DNA of 64,000 nucleotides from DATLGB01 sp963726825 (GCA_963726825.1 CAVSDT010000002.1:868001-932000); one strand, 5' to 3'. Counted from the stretch's first letter, positions 1 through 7,758 are shown. The notes: generated from the letters alone by a model not told the origin. Translations and numbers: made by a program.

Positions 1-17
1 CGCCGGAGGAGATCGTC

Positions 18-578
18 GTGGAGCACGCCGCCACGCTGAAGGCGCCGCTGCGCTTCGCGCCCGGCGCGGTGACCGCCGCGACGGTCGATGCCGGCCCGGC
101 CGATCCGACCCGCGGGGCCGGTGGGCGCTTCCCGATCCTCCACCGGCTGACCGCCGACCGGGTGATCCCGCGCGAGGAGGGCATCGACGGCTGGCTGTGG
201 ACCGCCAAGGACGGCTCCGCGTGCGCCGTCCTGGGCGCCGACGCCCCGAACGTCGCGCTCCTGTTCTCGCCGCCGCTGACCGGTGATCGGGTCACGACCG
301 CCTTCCACCCGGCCGAGCTCGCCGAGCTCGCGAAGCGGTCCCCGCACGGCGAGCCGGCGGCCGTCGGGCTGCTGCTGCGCGTGGTCGACACGGACGCCGC
401 GACGCAGGCGCTCAGCCGGTTCGGCATGCTCAAGGACGTGACCGATCGCGACGTCCCGCCCGCTCAGCGGCGCCACCTGCCCGGCGACCGGCAGGCCGAC
501 CCGGACCTGGGCGCCGATCACGCCGCGGGGCCGGACCGCGCCAAGGGCTCCGTGCCGCCCCCGGGGATGGGCGCATGA
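18..578 (+). CDS. Hypothetical protein, possibly 5'-truncated by the window edge
   Basis: I do not recognise a family. The 186-residue product has a mixed alpha/beta-like central part (about residues 40-130) and a proline- and aspartate-rich, probably disordered, C-terminal tail. There is no signal peptide or membrane segment. GTG at 18 has a good Shine-Dalgarno-like GGAGGA at 5-10, which favours it as the start, but the frame is open back to the window edge, so an upstream start is possible. The stop overlaps the ATG of the next small gene (ATGA at 575-578), so the two are probably cotranscribed and translationally coupled. Function unknown; high confidence it is coding, low in its extent. 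Confidence 0.55.
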   Translation: MEHAATLKAPLRFAPGAVTAATVDAGPADPTRGAGGRFPILHRLTADRVIPREEGIDGWLWTAKDGSACAVLGADAPNVALLFSPPLTGDRVTTAFHPAELAELAKRSPHGEPAAVGLLLRVVDTDAATQALSRFGMLKDVTDRDVPPAQRRHLPGDRQADPDLGADHAAGPDRAKGSVPPPGMGA

Positions 579-730
579 GCACCACCGAGCCCCAGCCCTG
601 CAGCCCGTGCCGCGGCACGGGCAAGGTCATCTCCAACAAGGGCGGCGACGCCCATGACGTCACCTGCCCGTGGTGCGGCGGGACCGGCGTGCGCCCGGCG
701 GCACCCCCGCCGGGCGAGGACAACGACTGA
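575..730 (+). CDS. Small double-CxxC zinc-ribbon-like protein (51 aa)
   Basis: The 51-residue product contains two paired-cysteine knuckles, CSPCRGTGK near the N-terminus and CPWCGGTG about 20 residues later. This is the CxxCxGxG pattern of the DnaJ central zinc-finger, here as a single four-cysteine unit that would bind one zinc ion. The rest is a short linker and an acidic, proline-rich tail. It starts with ATG overlapping the previous stop, which argues for real coupled translation, although it is short. A role in RNA or protein binding is only a guess. The next gene is on the opposite strand and ends 4 nt away. Confidence 0.6.
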   Translation: MSTTEPQPCSPCRGTGKVISNKGGDAHDVTCPWCGGTGVRPAAPPPGEDND

Positions 731-733
731 CCG

Positions 734-1132
734 CTAGCCGCTGACGCGGAGCGCGCCGACGCGCTCGCCCGTCCCGACCAGCACGATCGGGTAGGTCCCC
801 GGCCGGGCCGGGAGCAGATCGAAGACGGCGGGCAGATCGGGGGAGATCTGCGCGAAGAGGTCCAGGCCCGCGAGCTCGACCACGTCGGCGGCGTCGGCGC
901 CCTTGACGGTCACGCGCGCCTGGCGGTCGACCTGCACGCGCAGCGTCTGCGAGCGGGCGGCGCCGATGCGCAGGGTCCGCTCGAGCTCCGGCTCGGCGGC
1001 CGCGACCTCCTCGGTGGCCGGCGGGTCCGCGGCGCGCGGCGACGTGGCGGGACGGGAGGCCACGCCCGCCCCCACGGCCAGCAGGAGGAGGACCACGGCA
1101 AGGGCCACGAGCGCCCGGCGGGACTGCAACAT
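734..1132 (-). CDS. Membrane-anchored or secreted cupredoxin-like domain protein
   Basis: The 132-residue product begins with two arginines and a strongly hydrophobic stretch (about residues 7-25, ALVALAVVLLLLAVGAG), a signal anchor or signal peptide. After an Ala/Pro/Glu-rich linker, the last 80 residues look like the beta-sandwich of cupredoxin-like domains, ending with DLLPARPGTYPIVLVGTG, typical of this fold. The copper ligands (Cys/His/Met) are not seen, so metal binding is unlikely. The start was chosen because a TACGCT hexamer (1140-1145 on the other strand) lies 7 nt before the ATG, implying a leaderless message. It is divergent from the minor pilin operon; a link to pili is not shown. 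Confidence 0.6.
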   Translation of the reverse strand: MLQSRRALVALAVVLLLLAVGAGVASRPATSPRAADPPATEEVAAAEPELERTLRIGAARSQTLRVQVDRQARVTVKGADAADVVELAGLDLFAQISPDLPAVFDLLPARPGTYPIVLVGTGERVGALRVSG

Positions 1133-1157
1133 GCCCTTCAGCGTACGCCCGTGGGGT

Positions 1158-1185
1158 TCAAGCCGGGGGTGCCGGACGCCGAAGT
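1158..1185 (+). promoter_or_regulatory. WhiG/FliA (sigma-28)-type promoter of the minor pseudopilin operon
   Basis: TCAAGCCG at 1158-1165, 12 bases, then GCCGAAGT at 1178-1185. Spacing equals TAAA-N16-GCCGATAA of the WhiG class. The start codon at 1193 is 7 nt downstream, so transcription should start at or beside it. Confidence 0.65.
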
Positions 1186-1192
1186 CATCCCC

Positions 1193-2476
1193 ATGTTCCG
1201 AGGCAGGGCCGCAGGCGGCGAACACGGCGCGGCGCTGCTCGAGGTGATCGTCAGCGCCGTCGTGCTGCTGATCGCCACGGGTGCGACGCTGGCGGTCCTC
1301 GACGGCTCCGCGCGCTCGTCCGGGGTCAGCCGCGATCGCCTCGTCGCCTCCGACCTGGCCGAGCAGGAGCTCGAGCGCCTGCGCGGCGTCTCGGTGCGCA
1401 CGCTCGACGGCTACACGACGACGGTGCGGACCGTCACGGTGGGCCAGCTCGGCTACACGATCGAGACCGCCGTCAAGTCCGTCAACGACCTCGGCAGCGG
1501 GGCCTCGACGTGCACCAGCGGCACGGACAAGACGGCGGACTACTTCCTGCTCACGGTGACGGTGAACCGCAGCGCGGGGACCGGCACCCGCCCGGTCGTG
1601 CTGCGCTCCCTCCTGGCGCCGAAGAGCAGCACGACGGGCTACAAGGGGACGCTGTCGGTGCCGTTCGAGGACCGCAACGGCACACCGGTCCCGGGCATGG
1701 TGGTCAGCGCCACCGGCCCGTCCTCGGGCAGCGCGACCTCCGGCGGGTCAGGCTGCGCGGTGTTCAGCTACTACCCGCCCGGCACCTACGCCCTCAGCTA
1801 CAACCGCACCGGCTGGGTGACCCCGGCGGGGCAGACGGGCGCGGTGACCACGAGCGGCATCGTCTCGATCGGGCAGACCAACATCACCGGTGTCCAGCGC
1901 TACGACCAGGCGGGCCGGGTCGACGCCACGGTGCGCACGAAGGCGGCGCCCGGCGCGGGACTGACGAGCGCGAAGGCCGCGACGCTGTCGCTCTCGACCA
2001 CCGGCGCCGGGGCGGGCACCGGCCTGCGCCAGTTCCCGGCGAGCCCCGCCAGCGGCGCGGCGACCATCTCCGCGACCGGCCTGTTCCCCTTCACGGAGGG
2101 CTACGCGGCCTTCGCCGGCAGCTGCGCGGTCAACGACCCGACCCGCTACGGCCAGCCGGCCCAGACCGTCGACGTCGCACCGGGCGGGACGTCGAGCGTC
2201 GACGTCTTCGTCCCCACCGTGACGATGACCGCGCCGACGTCGACCGTGAAGCTCTCCACGGTCGTCGCCACCGATGACGACGCCGACTGCACCCAGAAGC
2301 TCACCACGGCGCTGGCCACGGCGGCGACCACGGCGAGCGTCCAGCTGCCCTACGGCCGTTGGGCGATCTGCGCCGAGGCGGGCTCGGACCGCTACCAGCG
2401 CACGATCACCACGGGGCGCGAGCCCACCGTCTTCACGTTCACCGCGGGCGAGCGCACGACGGGGTCCTGCCCGTGA
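1193..2476 (+). CDS. Minor type IV pseudopilin (GspI/PilV-like) with a C-terminal Ig/Cna-B-like region
   Basis: This is the first of three linked minor prepilins. The leader and hydrophobic helix read GGEHGAALLEVIVSAVVLL, a type III prepilin signal in which PilD would cut before the ALLEV segment and the conserved glutamate is kept. Residues about 30-150 are the pseudopilin body. From about residue 155 there is a beta-rich part with a carboxypeptidase-regulatory/Cna-B flavour (FEDRNGTPVPGMVVSATG), then further Ser/Thr/Ala-rich beta repeats. At 427 residues it is much longer than a usual PilV (about 150-200), suggesting an exposed tip adhesin module. ATG 1193 was chosen over GTG 1151 because it sits exactly 7 nt after the sigma-28-type -10; there is no Shine-Dalgarno. 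It overlaps the next gene by GTGA. Confidence 0.75.
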   Translation: MFRGRAAGGEHGAALLEVIVSAVVLLIATGATLAVLDGSARSSGVSRDRLVASDLAEQELERLRGVSVRTLDGYTTTVRTVTVGQLGYTIETAVKSVNDLGSGASTCTSGTDKTADYFLLTVTVNRSAGTGTRPVVLRSLLAPKSSTTGYKGTLSVPFEDRNGTPVPGMVVSATGPSSGSATSGGSGCAVFSYYPPGTYALSYNRTGWVTPAGQTGAVTTSGIVSIGQTNITGVQRYDQAGRVDATVRTKAAPGAGLTSAKAATLSLSTTGAGAGTGLRQFPASPASGAATISATGLFPFTEGYAAFAGSCAVNDPTRYGQPAQTVDVAPGGTSSVDVFVPTVTMTAPTSTVKLSTVVATDDDADCTQKLTTALATAATTASVQLPYGRWAICAEAGSDRYQRTITTGREPTVFTFTAGERTTGSCP

Positions 2477-3138
2477 CACGCCGCGGAGCGGAGCAGGGCT
2501 TCACCCTGGTCGAGGTCCTCGTGGCGATGCTCATCGCGGGCGCGGTGCTCGCCGTCGCGACGACGGTGCTCACCGGGGCGTCGCGCAGCTCGGACGCCGT
2601 GCAGCGCCGGACCGCGGCGCTGCAACAGGCGCGAATCGGCCTCGACACCGTCGTGCGCAGCCTGCGCGCCCAGAGCTGCGTGCCGACCGACACGACGCCG
2701 CGCGTCCCGGTCATCGACGCGACCGCCACGAGCGTGACGTTCTTCGCCGACCTCAGCGGCGGCGCCGACACGCCCCTGCGGCGCCGGGTCGCGCTCGACA
2801 CCGACACCGGGACGCTGACCGAGTCGGTGTGGGCGGCCGGAGACCTCGACGGGACGGGCGCCGCGAACACGCGCGTGCTGGCGCGCGACATCGAGCCCGT
2901 GGGGTCGACCCCGGTGTTCGCGTTCTTCGCCTTCAACGGGTCCAACCCGCCGGTCGCCGACAGCCCGCTGACGACGCCGCTGAGCGCCGGCGCCCGCACG
3001 ACCGTCGCGCGCATCGTGATCACCATGCGCGCGCTCCCCGCCGGGCTGCAGGACGGCACCCGGACGACGACCGTGACGGGCGCCGTCTTCACCCGGCTGG
3101 CAGACCCCGACGGCGCGGCGGTGCCCCAGTGCGTGTGA
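2473..3138 (+). CDS. Minor type IV pseudopilin, PilW/GspJ-like
   Basis: The 221-residue product has a short positive leader and the prepilin motif EQGFTLVEVLVAMLIAG, with the Gly-Phe cleavage site and Glu at position 5 of the mature chain, followed by the long hydrophobic helix. The body contains LQQARIGLDTVVRSLRAQSC, which matches PilW/PulJ proteins, and a beta-rich half with TPLRRRVALDTDTGTLTESV. It would be processed by PilD (encoded at 9489) and help start or cap the pilus. GTG at 2473 overlaps the upstream TGA (GTGA), so it is translationally coupled, and the same overlap joins it to the next gene. Confidence 0.75.
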   Translation: MTRRGAEQGFTLVEVLVAMLIAGAVLAVATTVLTGASRSSDAVQRRTAALQQARIGLDTVVRSLRAQSCVPTDTTPRVPVIDATATSVTFFADLSGGADTPLRRRVALDTDTGTLTESVWAAGDLDGTGAANTRVLARDIEPVGSTPVFAFFAFNGSNPPVADSPLTTPLSAGARTTVARIVITMRALPAGLQDGTRTTTVTGAVFTRLADPDGAAVPQCV

Positions 3139-4697
3139 CCCGCGGCCAGGGCGGCTTCTCGCTGCCCGGCGTCCTGGCGATGCTGGTCGTCGGCCTTGCC
3201 CTCGCCGCCGCCGCCTACGGCTCGGCCGCGGGCGGGACCCGCTCGTCGGGCCAGTCGCGCGACGGCAAGCAGGCCTACGCCGCGGCGGAGGCGGGGCTGA
3301 ACTGGTACCTGTCGCGGCTCGTCTACGACAACGCCTTCTGGATGAAGTGCACGTCGGTGGCCGGGCCGGACGCGCCGGTCAACGACGAGTGGAAGCCGGG
3401 GACGCAGACGACCGACCCGCGCATCTGGCGCGCGCTGCCGGACTCCAGCGCGGAGTACACGGTCGAGCTGCTCGCCGCCAACGGCGCGCAGGCGTGCAGC
3501 CGGGCCAACCCCGCCGGCACGATGATCGACGCCGGCACCCGGGCGTTCCGCATCCGCGCGACGGGGCGCTTCGCCGGCCAGAAGCGCTCGCTGGTGGCGT
3601 CCTTCCGGCGCGCGCGCTTCCTCGACTTCCTCTACCTGACGGAGTTCGAGACCACCGACCCGCTCAACTACCCCGTCACCCGCCAGGCGGGCGTGACCGA
3701 GAACCGCACCTACGCGCTGGCGAACTGCGCCGGCAAGCTGCGACCGAACCGGCGCACCTACCAGTCCTCCAGCGACGTGGGTTGCACGGAGATCCAGTTC
3801 GCCGCTGCCGACGTGCTCGCCGGCCCGCTGCGCTCCAACGACTCGCTGATGATCTGCGGCGCCGCGACGTTCGGGCGCACGAGCGCCGACGCGATCGAGA
3901 CCTCCGCCGCGGCGCCCGGCTACGTGAAGTCCCCCAGCGGCGGCTGCAGCGCGTCGCCGCGCTTCCGCGGCACGCTGCGCACGGGGACCAGCGGGGTCGA
4001 CATGCCCGAGAGCGACGCGGAGCTGCAGGACGCCGTGCAGCCGGCCTACCGCTTCACGGGCACGACGACGATCGTGCTCAAGAACACCTCGATCGAGGTC
4101 ACGGGCGGCGGGCTGTCGCAGCGCACGACGCTCCCGTGGCCGTCCAACGGCCTCGTCTACGTGCAGGCGGGGGAGTCGTGCAGCTCCTCGCAGACCCCGG
4201 CGGACATGACCTACGCCGCCGAGCCCAGCGGCTGCGCCAACGCCTACGTCAGCGGCACGTACGGGCGCAACCTCACCGTTGCCAGCCAGCGTGACGTGAT
4301 CGTCAACGGCGACGTGACGGAGAAGGCGGGCGCCGACGCCGTCGCGGGGCTGATCGCGGGCCGCTTCGCCCGGGTCTACCACCCCGTGACGCGCACCCCC
4401 GACAGCTGCGACAACGCCGCCGGGTCGCTGAACGACGTCACGATCGAGGCGGCGATCCTGGCCGTGTCGAACTCCTTCACGGTCGACAACTACCGCTGTG
4501 GCCCGCTCGGCACCCTGACCGTCACCGGCGGCATCGCGCAGAGCTACCGCGGGGCCGTCGGCACCGGCGCCACCGGCTACCGCAAGAACTACGCCTACGA
4601 CGACCGGTTCGTCTACCGCAACCCGCCGTTCTTCCTCGAGCCCAGCCGCGCCGCATGGCGCATCGTGCGGGCGTCCGAGCAGTCGCCTGCGCGCTAG
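3135..4697 (+). CDS. Minor type IV pilus protein, PilX-like
   Basis: The 520-residue product starts VTRGQGGFSLPGVLAMLVVG, a divergent prepilin signal with Gly-Phe but proline/glycine in place of the usual Ile-Glu, then the segment AYAAAEAGLNWYLSRL that typifies PilX N-terminal domains. The missing Glu5 is also common in PilX/GspK-type tip subunits. The large remainder is beta-rich with many cysteines (for example about residues 195-230 and 270-290), probably disulfide-bonded outside the cell. GTG 3135 gives the same GTGA overlap as at the previous junction; GTG 3129 is an alternative. It closes the minor pilin operon; a new promoter follows at 4717. Confidence 0.7.
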   Translation: MTRGQGGFSLPGVLAMLVVGLALAAAAYGSAAGGTRSSGQSRDGKQAYAAAEAGLNWYLSRLVYDNAFWMKCTSVAGPDAPVNDEWKPGTQTTDPRIWRALPDSSAEYTVELLAANGAQACSRANPAGTMIDAGTRAFRIRATGRFAGQKRSLVASFRRARFLDFLYLTEFETTDPLNYPVTRQAGVTENRTYALANCAGKLRPNRRTYQSSSDVGCTEIQFAAADVLAGPLRSNDSLMICGAATFGRTSADAIETSAAAPGYVKSPSGGCSASPRFRGTLRTGTSGVDMPESDAELQDAVQPAYRFTGTTTIVLKNTSIEVTGGGLSQRTTLPWPSNGLVYVQAGESCSSSQTPADMTYAAEPSGCANAYVSGTYGRNLTVASQRDVIVNGDVTEKAGADAVAGLIAGRFARVYHPVTRTPDSCDNAAGSLNDVTIEAAILAVSNSFTVDNYRCGPLGTLTVTGGIAQSYRGAVGTGATGYRKNYAYDDRFVYRNPPFFLEPSRAAWRIVRASEQSPAR

Positions 4698-4716
4698 CGG
4701 GAGAACTCGGGTGTTC

Positions 4717-4744
4717 TCAAGCCGGCTGGACGAACGGTCGAGAA
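4717..4744 (+). promoter_or_regulatory. WhiG/FliA-type promoter of the first pilNOP-like operon
   Basis: TCAAGCCG at 4717-4724, 12 bases, then GTCGAGAA at 4737-4744. The predicted start of transcription near 4751 leaves a leader of about 41 nt before GTG 4793, which has AGGGGAC as a weak ribosome site. Confidence 0.6.
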
Positions 4745-4792
4745 CGACCCCGTGGTGAATCGCACCCGCCTTCAGGTCTCCAGGGGACCGGC

Positions 4793-5461
4793 GTGACCAC
4801 CGTCGACCTGCTCGCGGCCGTCGTCGAGGCCGACCGCCCGCCGCCGCGCGGGCCTCTCGGGCTGCTCCTGGTCGGGGCGCTCGCGCTCGCGCTGGGTGCG
4901 GCCGCCCTGTTCGCGACCGCTGTCGGCGGGGTCCACGACCGTGAGGCCCGCCTGGCGGTCGCCACGCAGGCGGCGCAGGCCACAGCGGCCGACGCGGCCC
5001 GGCTCGCGCCCTTCCTCGCCTACGAGGACCTCGCGACCGCCCGGCTCGCCTCGGTGCGGCTCCTCGCCTCGGCGCGCTTCCCGTGGGAGCGGGTGCTCGA
5101 CGACGTCACCCGGGTGCTGCCGGCCGACGCGAAGATCGGCAAGCTCGACGGCTCCGTCTCCATCGAGGGCGGGGGCGGCGCGCTGCGTGGCGCGAACCCG
5201 GCGCCGGCACTGTCGCTGACGGGCTGCCTCGGCTCGCAGGGCCGCGTGCCCGAGCTCGTCTCGCAGCTGCAGGCCGTTCGCGGGGTGACCGAGGTCGCGC
5301 TCGCATCCTCCGGCGACGACGGCGGAGCGGACTCGCCAGCGACGTGCGCCAAGGGCGGTCCGACGTTCGACGTCGTCGCGTTCTTCGGCGGCTGGAAGGA
5401 CCCGACGGCGGCCGACGAGGCCCCGACGGCCGCGACGCCCGCAGCGGGTGACGGCAAGTGA
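4793..5461 (+). CDS. pilN: Type IV pilus inner-membrane alignment protein PilN (copy 1)
   Basis: The 222-residue bitopic membrane protein has a short cytoplasmic N-terminus, one membrane helix (about residues 24-46, GLLLVGALALALGAAALFA), a coiled region, and the PilN motif FPWERVLDDVTRVLPADAKI. In known pili PilN binds PilM in the cytoplasm and PilO in the membrane. The C-terminal tail is Ala/Pro-rich. GTG 4793 was chosen since it gives a compact N-terminus and follows an AGGGGAC sequence. It overlaps pilO by 4 nt. A diverged second copy lies at 10344, with the same FxW...LPxDA pattern, so this is half of a duplicated module. Confidence 0.8.
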   Translation: MTTVDLLAAVVEADRPPPRGPLGLLLVGALALALGAAALFATAVGGVHDREARLAVATQAAQATAADAARLAPFLAYEDLATARLASVRLLASARFPWERVLDDVTRVLPADAKIGKLDGSVSIEGGGGALRGANPAPALSLTGCLGSQGRVPELVSQLQAVRGVTEVALASSGDDGGADSPATCAKGGPTFDVVAFFGGWKDPTAADEAPTAATPAAGDGK

Positions 5462-6186
5462 GCCTCGACCGCCGGCTGGTCGCGCTCGTGCTCGTGCTCG
5501 TCGCGGCCTTCGCCTTCGGCTTCCACCGCCTCGCCCTGAGCCCGAAGTACGCGGCCCAGCGCGAGCTCGACGCCGAGATCGCCACGCAGGAGGACGCCCG
5601 CACCGCGTCGGCCGGGCAGCTGGACCGCGCGCGTGCGGCGCGGCGGCGCTACCGGGGCAACTACGCGTCGGTCGTGCGGCTCGGCAAGGCCGTGCCCTCG
5701 ACGGCGGACACGAGCACCCTCGTCTACCAGCTCCAGGTCGCGGCGCAGCGGGCCGGCGTCGCCTTCAAGTCGCTCAAGGTCACCGGGGACGGCAAGGCCG
5801 ACGCGGCTCCCGCCGCCGCCGGGGCGCCGCCGCTGCCGGCCGGAACGGTGACCGGGCCGGCGGGCTTCGCCGTGCTGCCGCTCGAGCTGACCTTCACCGG
5901 CGGCTTCTTCGGGGTCGACGGCGTGCTGCGCCGGGTCCGGTCGTTCGTGCGGATCGCGCGCGAGCGCGTCGGCGTGCGCGGCCGGCTGGTGGTGGTGGAC
6001 TCCCTCTCGCTCGAACCGGGCGACGGGGGCTTCCCGCAGATCCGCGCGACGGTCAAGGCGCGCGCGTTCCTGCTGCCGGCCGGCGAGACCGCCACGGGCA
6101 TCGCGGCGCCCGGCGACACCGCCGCGCCCGCCCCGTCCCCGGCCGCGACGCCGACCGCGTCCTCGGGCAAGGTCGTGGACCAGTGA
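5458..6186 (+). CDS. pilO: Type IV pilus inner-membrane protein PilO (copy 1)
   Basis: The 242-residue product has one N-terminal membrane helix (RRLVALVLVLVAAFAFGF), a coiled coil (about residues 30-65, RELDAEIATQEDARTASAGQ) and a ferredoxin-like C-terminal domain with LELTFTGGFFGVDGVLRRVR, the hallmark of PilO. It should pair with PilN to form the periplasm-side scaffold of the pilus machine. Linker regions are Ala/Pro-rich. It starts with GTG overlapping the pilN stop and itself overlaps the next gene by GTGA, so pilN-pilO-third gene are tightly coupled. Its paralogue is at 11174; both share an arginine-tyrosine-rich segment followed by VxRLGKAVP. Confidence 0.8.
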   Translation: MSLDRRLVALVLVLVAAFAFGFHRLALSPKYAAQRELDAEIATQEDARTASAGQLDRARAARRRYRGNYASVVRLGKAVPSTADTSTLVYQLQVAAQRAGVAFKSLKVTGDGKADAAPAAAGAPPLPAGTVTGPAGFAVLPLELTFTGGFFGVDGVLRRVRSFVRIARERVGVRGRLVVVDSLSLEPGDGGFPQIRATVKARAFLLPAGETATGIAAPGDTAAPAPSPAATPTASSGKVVDQ

Positions 6187-7112
6187 AGGCCCGGCTGGCC
6201 GGACTGCGACGCGCGGTGGACCCGCGGCTGTACCCGGTGATCGCGCTGCTGCTGGCGGCGCTCGTCGTCGTGCCGGGGCAGCTGCGCGGGTCGCCGGGTG
6301 CGGACGCCGCGCCGGCAGCGCCCGCCGTGGCGGAGACGGGGGACGGGTCCGCGCCGGCCGCGGCGAGGCCGACGGTCGTGACCCTCGAGGCGCCCGGCGG
6401 CGCCGGCGGGCGGCGCCTGGGCCGGCGCCACAACCCGTTCAAGGCCGGCAAGAAGGCCGGAAGTCCCGCTGGCGCGAGCCCCGAGCCCGTGCGCACGCCG
6501 TCCGCCGGCGAGCCCGCCGCCCGTGGCGGCGCAGGCGGCGGCGGGTCAGCTCCGCGTCCGCAGGTGACGGCGACGCCCACCCGGGAGCCCCAGGCCGGTG
6601 TCACGCCGGACGCCGGCGGTCGCGCGCCGGCCCCGCCGCCCGTCACCACCCGCCCGGCCTGGCAGGTCGCGCTGCGGTTCGGTCCGGCGGGGGAGCGGTC
6701 CACGGCACGGCCGGTCGCACGGCTCGCCGGGCTCCCGAGCGCACGCCGGCCCGTCCTGCTGCTGATGGGCCTGCGGCGCGACCACGCGACCGCGGTGTTC
6801 CTCGTCGCGGCCGGGACGGGGGTCAGCGGCGACGGCGAGTGCTGGCCCGCGCCTGAGAACTGCAAGCAGCTGGCGCTGCGTGGCGGCGAGGCCGCCCGCC
6901 TGATGACGGATCACGGGAGCTTCGACGTCCAGCTGCGGCCGGTGCGCGAACGCCCGGTGTCCGCGGCGGCCGCCAAGGACGCGCGCGCAGCGGTCGCCCC
7001 GGGCGGTCGCATGGCGCTGCGGACGATGCTCGACCGGGTCGGGACGCTGCGCTACGACGCGGCCACCGGGACGGTCAACACGCTGGACGGACGTATGAGG
7101 CGGACCCCCTAA
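6183..7112 (+). CDS. Third protein of the pilNO module, PilP-like position (copy 1)
   Basis: The 309-residue product has one membrane helix (about residues 15-33), a 120-residue low-complexity Pro/Ala/Gly linker, and a C-terminal domain of about 130 residues. That domain contains ALRFGPAGERS, LLLMGLRRDHATAVFLV and a two-cysteine motif CWPAPENCKQL, and is clearly related to the C-terminus of the protein at 11899. By position it replaces PilP, but there is no lipobox and I see no PilP signature; a new T4P component is a fair reading. It is translated from GTG 6183 overlapping the pilO stop. Its own TAA stop lies within the pilA1 promoter's -35 element. Confidence 0.7.
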   Translation: MKARLAGLRRAVDPRLYPVIALLLAALVVVPGQLRGSPGADAAPAAPAVAETGDGSAPAAARPTVVTLEAPGGAGGRRLGRRHNPFKAGKKAGSPAGASPEPVRTPSAGEPAARGGAGGGGSAPRPQVTATPTREPQAGVTPDAGGRAPAPPPVTTRPAWQVALRFGPAGERSTARPVARLAGLPSARRPVLLLMGLRRDHATAVFLVAAGTGVSGDGECWPAPENCKQLALRGGEAARLMTDHGSFDVQLRPVRERPVSAAAAKDARAAVAPGGRMALRTMLDRVGTLRYDAATGTVNTLDGRMRRTP

Positions 7113-7137
7113 AGGCCTCACCCGATGGGGTCGATAC
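7110..7137 (+). promoter_or_regulatory. WhiG/FliA-type promoter of the c-di-GMP riboswitch-pilA1 transcript
   Basis: TAAAGGCC at 7110-7117, 12 bases, GTCGATAC at 7130-7137: the best TAAA match of the seven. Transcription is predicted to begin near 7144, just before the riboswitch aptamer. Confidence 0.7.
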
Positions 7138-7154
7138 CCCACCCAAGCCAGGAC

Positions 7155-7240
7155 TCAGGTGACCAAGGGCAAATCGTCCGTGAGGGCGAGACGCAAAGCC
7201 ACGGAGCTCCCGTACCGGAGCCCGCCGGGCCACTCACCGA
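7155..7240 (+). ncRNA. c-di-GMP-I (GEMM-I) riboswitch aptamer
   Basis: The leader of pilA1 shows the GEMM-I consensus in order. P1 is GGTGA (7158-7162) with TCACC (7234-7238). AAGGGCAAA (7164-7173) is followed by a hairpin TCGTCC/GGGCGA closed by a GUGA (GNRA) tetraloop (7174-7189). Then comes the invariant GACGCAAAGCCACGG (7190-7204), a second hairpin GCTCC/GGAGC (7206-7210/7217-7221), and GCCGGG (7224-7229). The middle G of GGGCAAA is at the position that in the Vc2 aptamer recognises c-di-GMP; an A there marks cGAMP-responsive variants, so c-di-GMP is predicted. In known examples this class controls motility, pili and adhesion genes. Direction of control (on or off) is not evident from sequence. 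Confidence 0.88.
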
Positions 7241-7247
7241 GGAAACC

Positions 7248-7303
7248 GTGGGAACTGGCACAGCAGTCCAATCGAAGCAGTTCCCACCCAACCCTGGAGG
7301 GTT
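7248..7303 (+). promoter_or_regulatory. Expression platform hairpins of the riboswitch, including the pilA1 ribosome site
   Basis: A perfect 10-bp hairpin GTGGGAACTG (7248-7257) / CAGTTCCCAC (7278-7287) with a 20-nt loop is followed by a small hairpin AACCC/GGGTT (7290-7294/7299-7303). The small hairpin traps the Shine-Dalgarno GGAGGG (7296-7301) of ATG 7313. No U-tract follows the first stem, so control is more likely at translation than by termination. Confidence 0.55.
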
Positions 7304-7312
7304 TACGTACCC

Positions 7313-7738
7313 ATGCTCAACAAGCTTCGCGAGCGCCGTGACAACGAGTCCGGCTTCACGCTCATCGAGCTCCTCGTCGTCATCCTGATCATCGGCATCC
7401 TCGCCGCGATCGCCCTGCCGGCCTTCCTCGGCCAGCAGAAGAAGGGCCAGGACTCCGACGCGAAGTCCAACGCTCGCAACGCCGTCACGCAGGTCGAGTC
7501 CTGCTACCAGGACGATCAGTCCTACGCCGCCTGCGGCAACTCGATGACCGGCACCAACCTCCCGCTCGGCACGGGCCAGGGCAAGGTCAACATCACGCCC
7601 AACGGCACCGTCGGCTACTCCATCGTCGCCACGTCGAAGTCCGGCAACACCTTCACGATCACGAAGGACGGCTCCGGCACGACCCGCACCTGCACCGGCG
7701 ACGGCGGCTGCTCCGCCTCGTGGAAGACCACGACCTGA
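7313..7738 (+). CDS. pilA: Major type IV pilin PilA (copy 1), riboswitch-controlled
   Basis: The 141-residue prepilin has a 14-residue positively charged leader ending in Gly, then FTLIELLVVILIIGILAAIALPAFL, the classic N-methylated pilin helix with Glu5. It is cleaved and methylated by PilD (9489) and polymerised on the outer face of the membrane. The C-terminal head has two cysteine pairs (SCYQDDQSYAACGN and TCTGDGGC) and is small and Gly/Thr-rich. ATG 7313 follows GGAGGG with an 11-nt gap, and the leader carries a c-di-GMP riboswitch. A strong terminator follows at 7759, so this gene is probably a single transcription unit. The second pilin at 7915 is close in sequence. Confidence 0.93.
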   Translation: MLNKLRERRDNESGFTLIELLVVILIIGILAAIALPAFLGQQKKGQDSDAKSNARNAVTQVESCYQDDQSYAACGNSMTGTNLPLGTGQGKVNITPNGTVGYSIVATSKSGNTFTITKDGSGTTRTCTGDGGCSASWKTTT

Positions 7739-7758
7739 TCCCTCCCGGCCAGTAGTGC

